DNA from: Chinchilla lanigera
Taxonomy: Eukaryota > Chordata > Mammalia > Rodentia > Chinchillidae
DNA length: 64,000 bases
Direction of reading: 5' to 3'
Assembly: GCF_000276665.1 (NCBI RefSeq)
Contig: NW_004955481.1
Coordinates: 3,995,557 to 4,059,556, forward strand
The translations under genes and the position numbers were made by a program. Under the pieces are notes generated by a model. It had not been told where the DNA came from. It was given only the letters and a program-made list of their open reading frames with translations, and searched no databases. Shown piece after piece: positions 63,501-64,000 of this stretch. Position 1 is the stretch's first letter. Each line of letters begins with the position of its first letter.

Positions 63501-64000
63501 TGGATTTCACAGTCTTTTTCCCGTGTGCTTGGCATGGCTTGTCTGAGGCGAGAGACCAGCTTGTGGCACAGGGAGCTTGGGGAGCTAGAGAAGGGCTGGG
63601 GCGTGCATTTGCATTTGGAGGTGTGGAGAGGATGCCCCCGGGGGCTGGGGACCTCTCCTGTCTTGGTGGGCTCCTGCGCTGAGTCATCGCCCGCCCCTGA
63701 GCTCTACCTCTAGCAAGCTGAGCTGCCTTTTGTCCCACTGATGCCTCTCCAAGTTAACCCCGCCACATCCTTCCATTGCTGTTGCTCAGACTCACCCCGG
63801 GACTGTGCACCCGGTGGTGTGGAGGGGCTGCTAAGCAAGGCTTGGCTCTGAGGCCTCTGGAACTGGCTCTCCCAGAGTCTGGGGCCGAAGTACAGCGGAG
63901 AAAGGGCCTGAGGTGGGGAATGAGGCCAGTTGGTGCCTGGGTCCAGAGAGTGATTCAGGCTGCCGGACTTGGGCGTGCCTTTGTGTGTGCGTAGAGGCCC
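63501..64000. other. MYO18A: MYO18A intron 2, unique sequence to window end
   Basis: G+C-moderate unique DNA. No further exon with motor-domain similarity was found before the window ends. Confidence 0.5.

Noticed and set aside
34149..64000. MYO18A motor-domain exons inside the window
   Set aside because: No stretch resembling the start of exon 3 (TEEQIAAEEAW-like) or the P-loop (GSSGSGKTTS-like) was seen; they must lie beyond base 64,000.
1..64000. CRISPR arrays, bacterial operons, phage or retroviral proviruses
   Set aside because: No regularly spaced direct repeats, no ribosome-binding or operon layout, and no gag/pol-like frames or paired LTRs were seen; composition and repeats are mammalian.

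Overview
Mammalian nuclear DNA, almost certainly from a rodent outside the mouse/rat group. About a quarter of the non-unique sequence is 7SL-derived B1 SINEs and tRNA-Ala-derived ID SINEs, several in the old B1-dID dimer arrangement. I saw no B2 or B4 elements. Eutherian fossils (MIR, L1M 3' ends, MER20, MER5, Tigger-like) make up the older layer. A squirrel, beaver, kangaroo-rat or guinea-pig type lineage fits; the species cannot be fixed from this window.

The only protein-coding gene I can support is the 5' part of MYO18A (unconventional myosin XVIIIA), on the + strand. Bases 1-21,980 are upstream intergenic DNA dominated by transposons, including a decayed piggyBac transposase (2,960-5,510) whose cysteine-rich tail is present three times in tandem. 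A CpG island at about 21,980-22,960, broken by a 338-base assembly gap, is the likely main promoter and non-coding exon 1. Intron 1 then runs about 10 kb to exon 2 (33,069-34,148), which carries the start codon, the Lys/Glu-rich N-terminus and the PDZ domain of the long (alpha) isoform. The rest of the window is intron 2, at least 29.8 kb, and no motor-domain exon was found in it.

Intron 2 appears to hold alternative starts for the shorter isoforms. (1) A GC-box and NRF1-type promoter at 49,195-49,483 ends in a perfect GTAAGT donor and is flanked by two CTCF-like motifs; it is a candidate for the PDZ-less (beta) isoform. (2) A possible muscle-type promoter and short first exon lie at 57,793-57,927, with an E-box, a MEF2-like A/T box and a GTGAGT donor. 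(3) A small exon at 63,354-63,494 has a strong acceptor and a Kozak ATG opening MAFSSRFAFWEQK, which closely matches the start of the paralogue MYO18B; it is a candidate for the heart/muscle (gamma) isoform. Its expected donor reads AAG|GAAAGT, one base (+2) away from the ideal donor.

Family and isoform assignments rest on remembered protein sequences, without database searches. Repeat boundaries are read by eye and are mostly good to within 5-20 bases.
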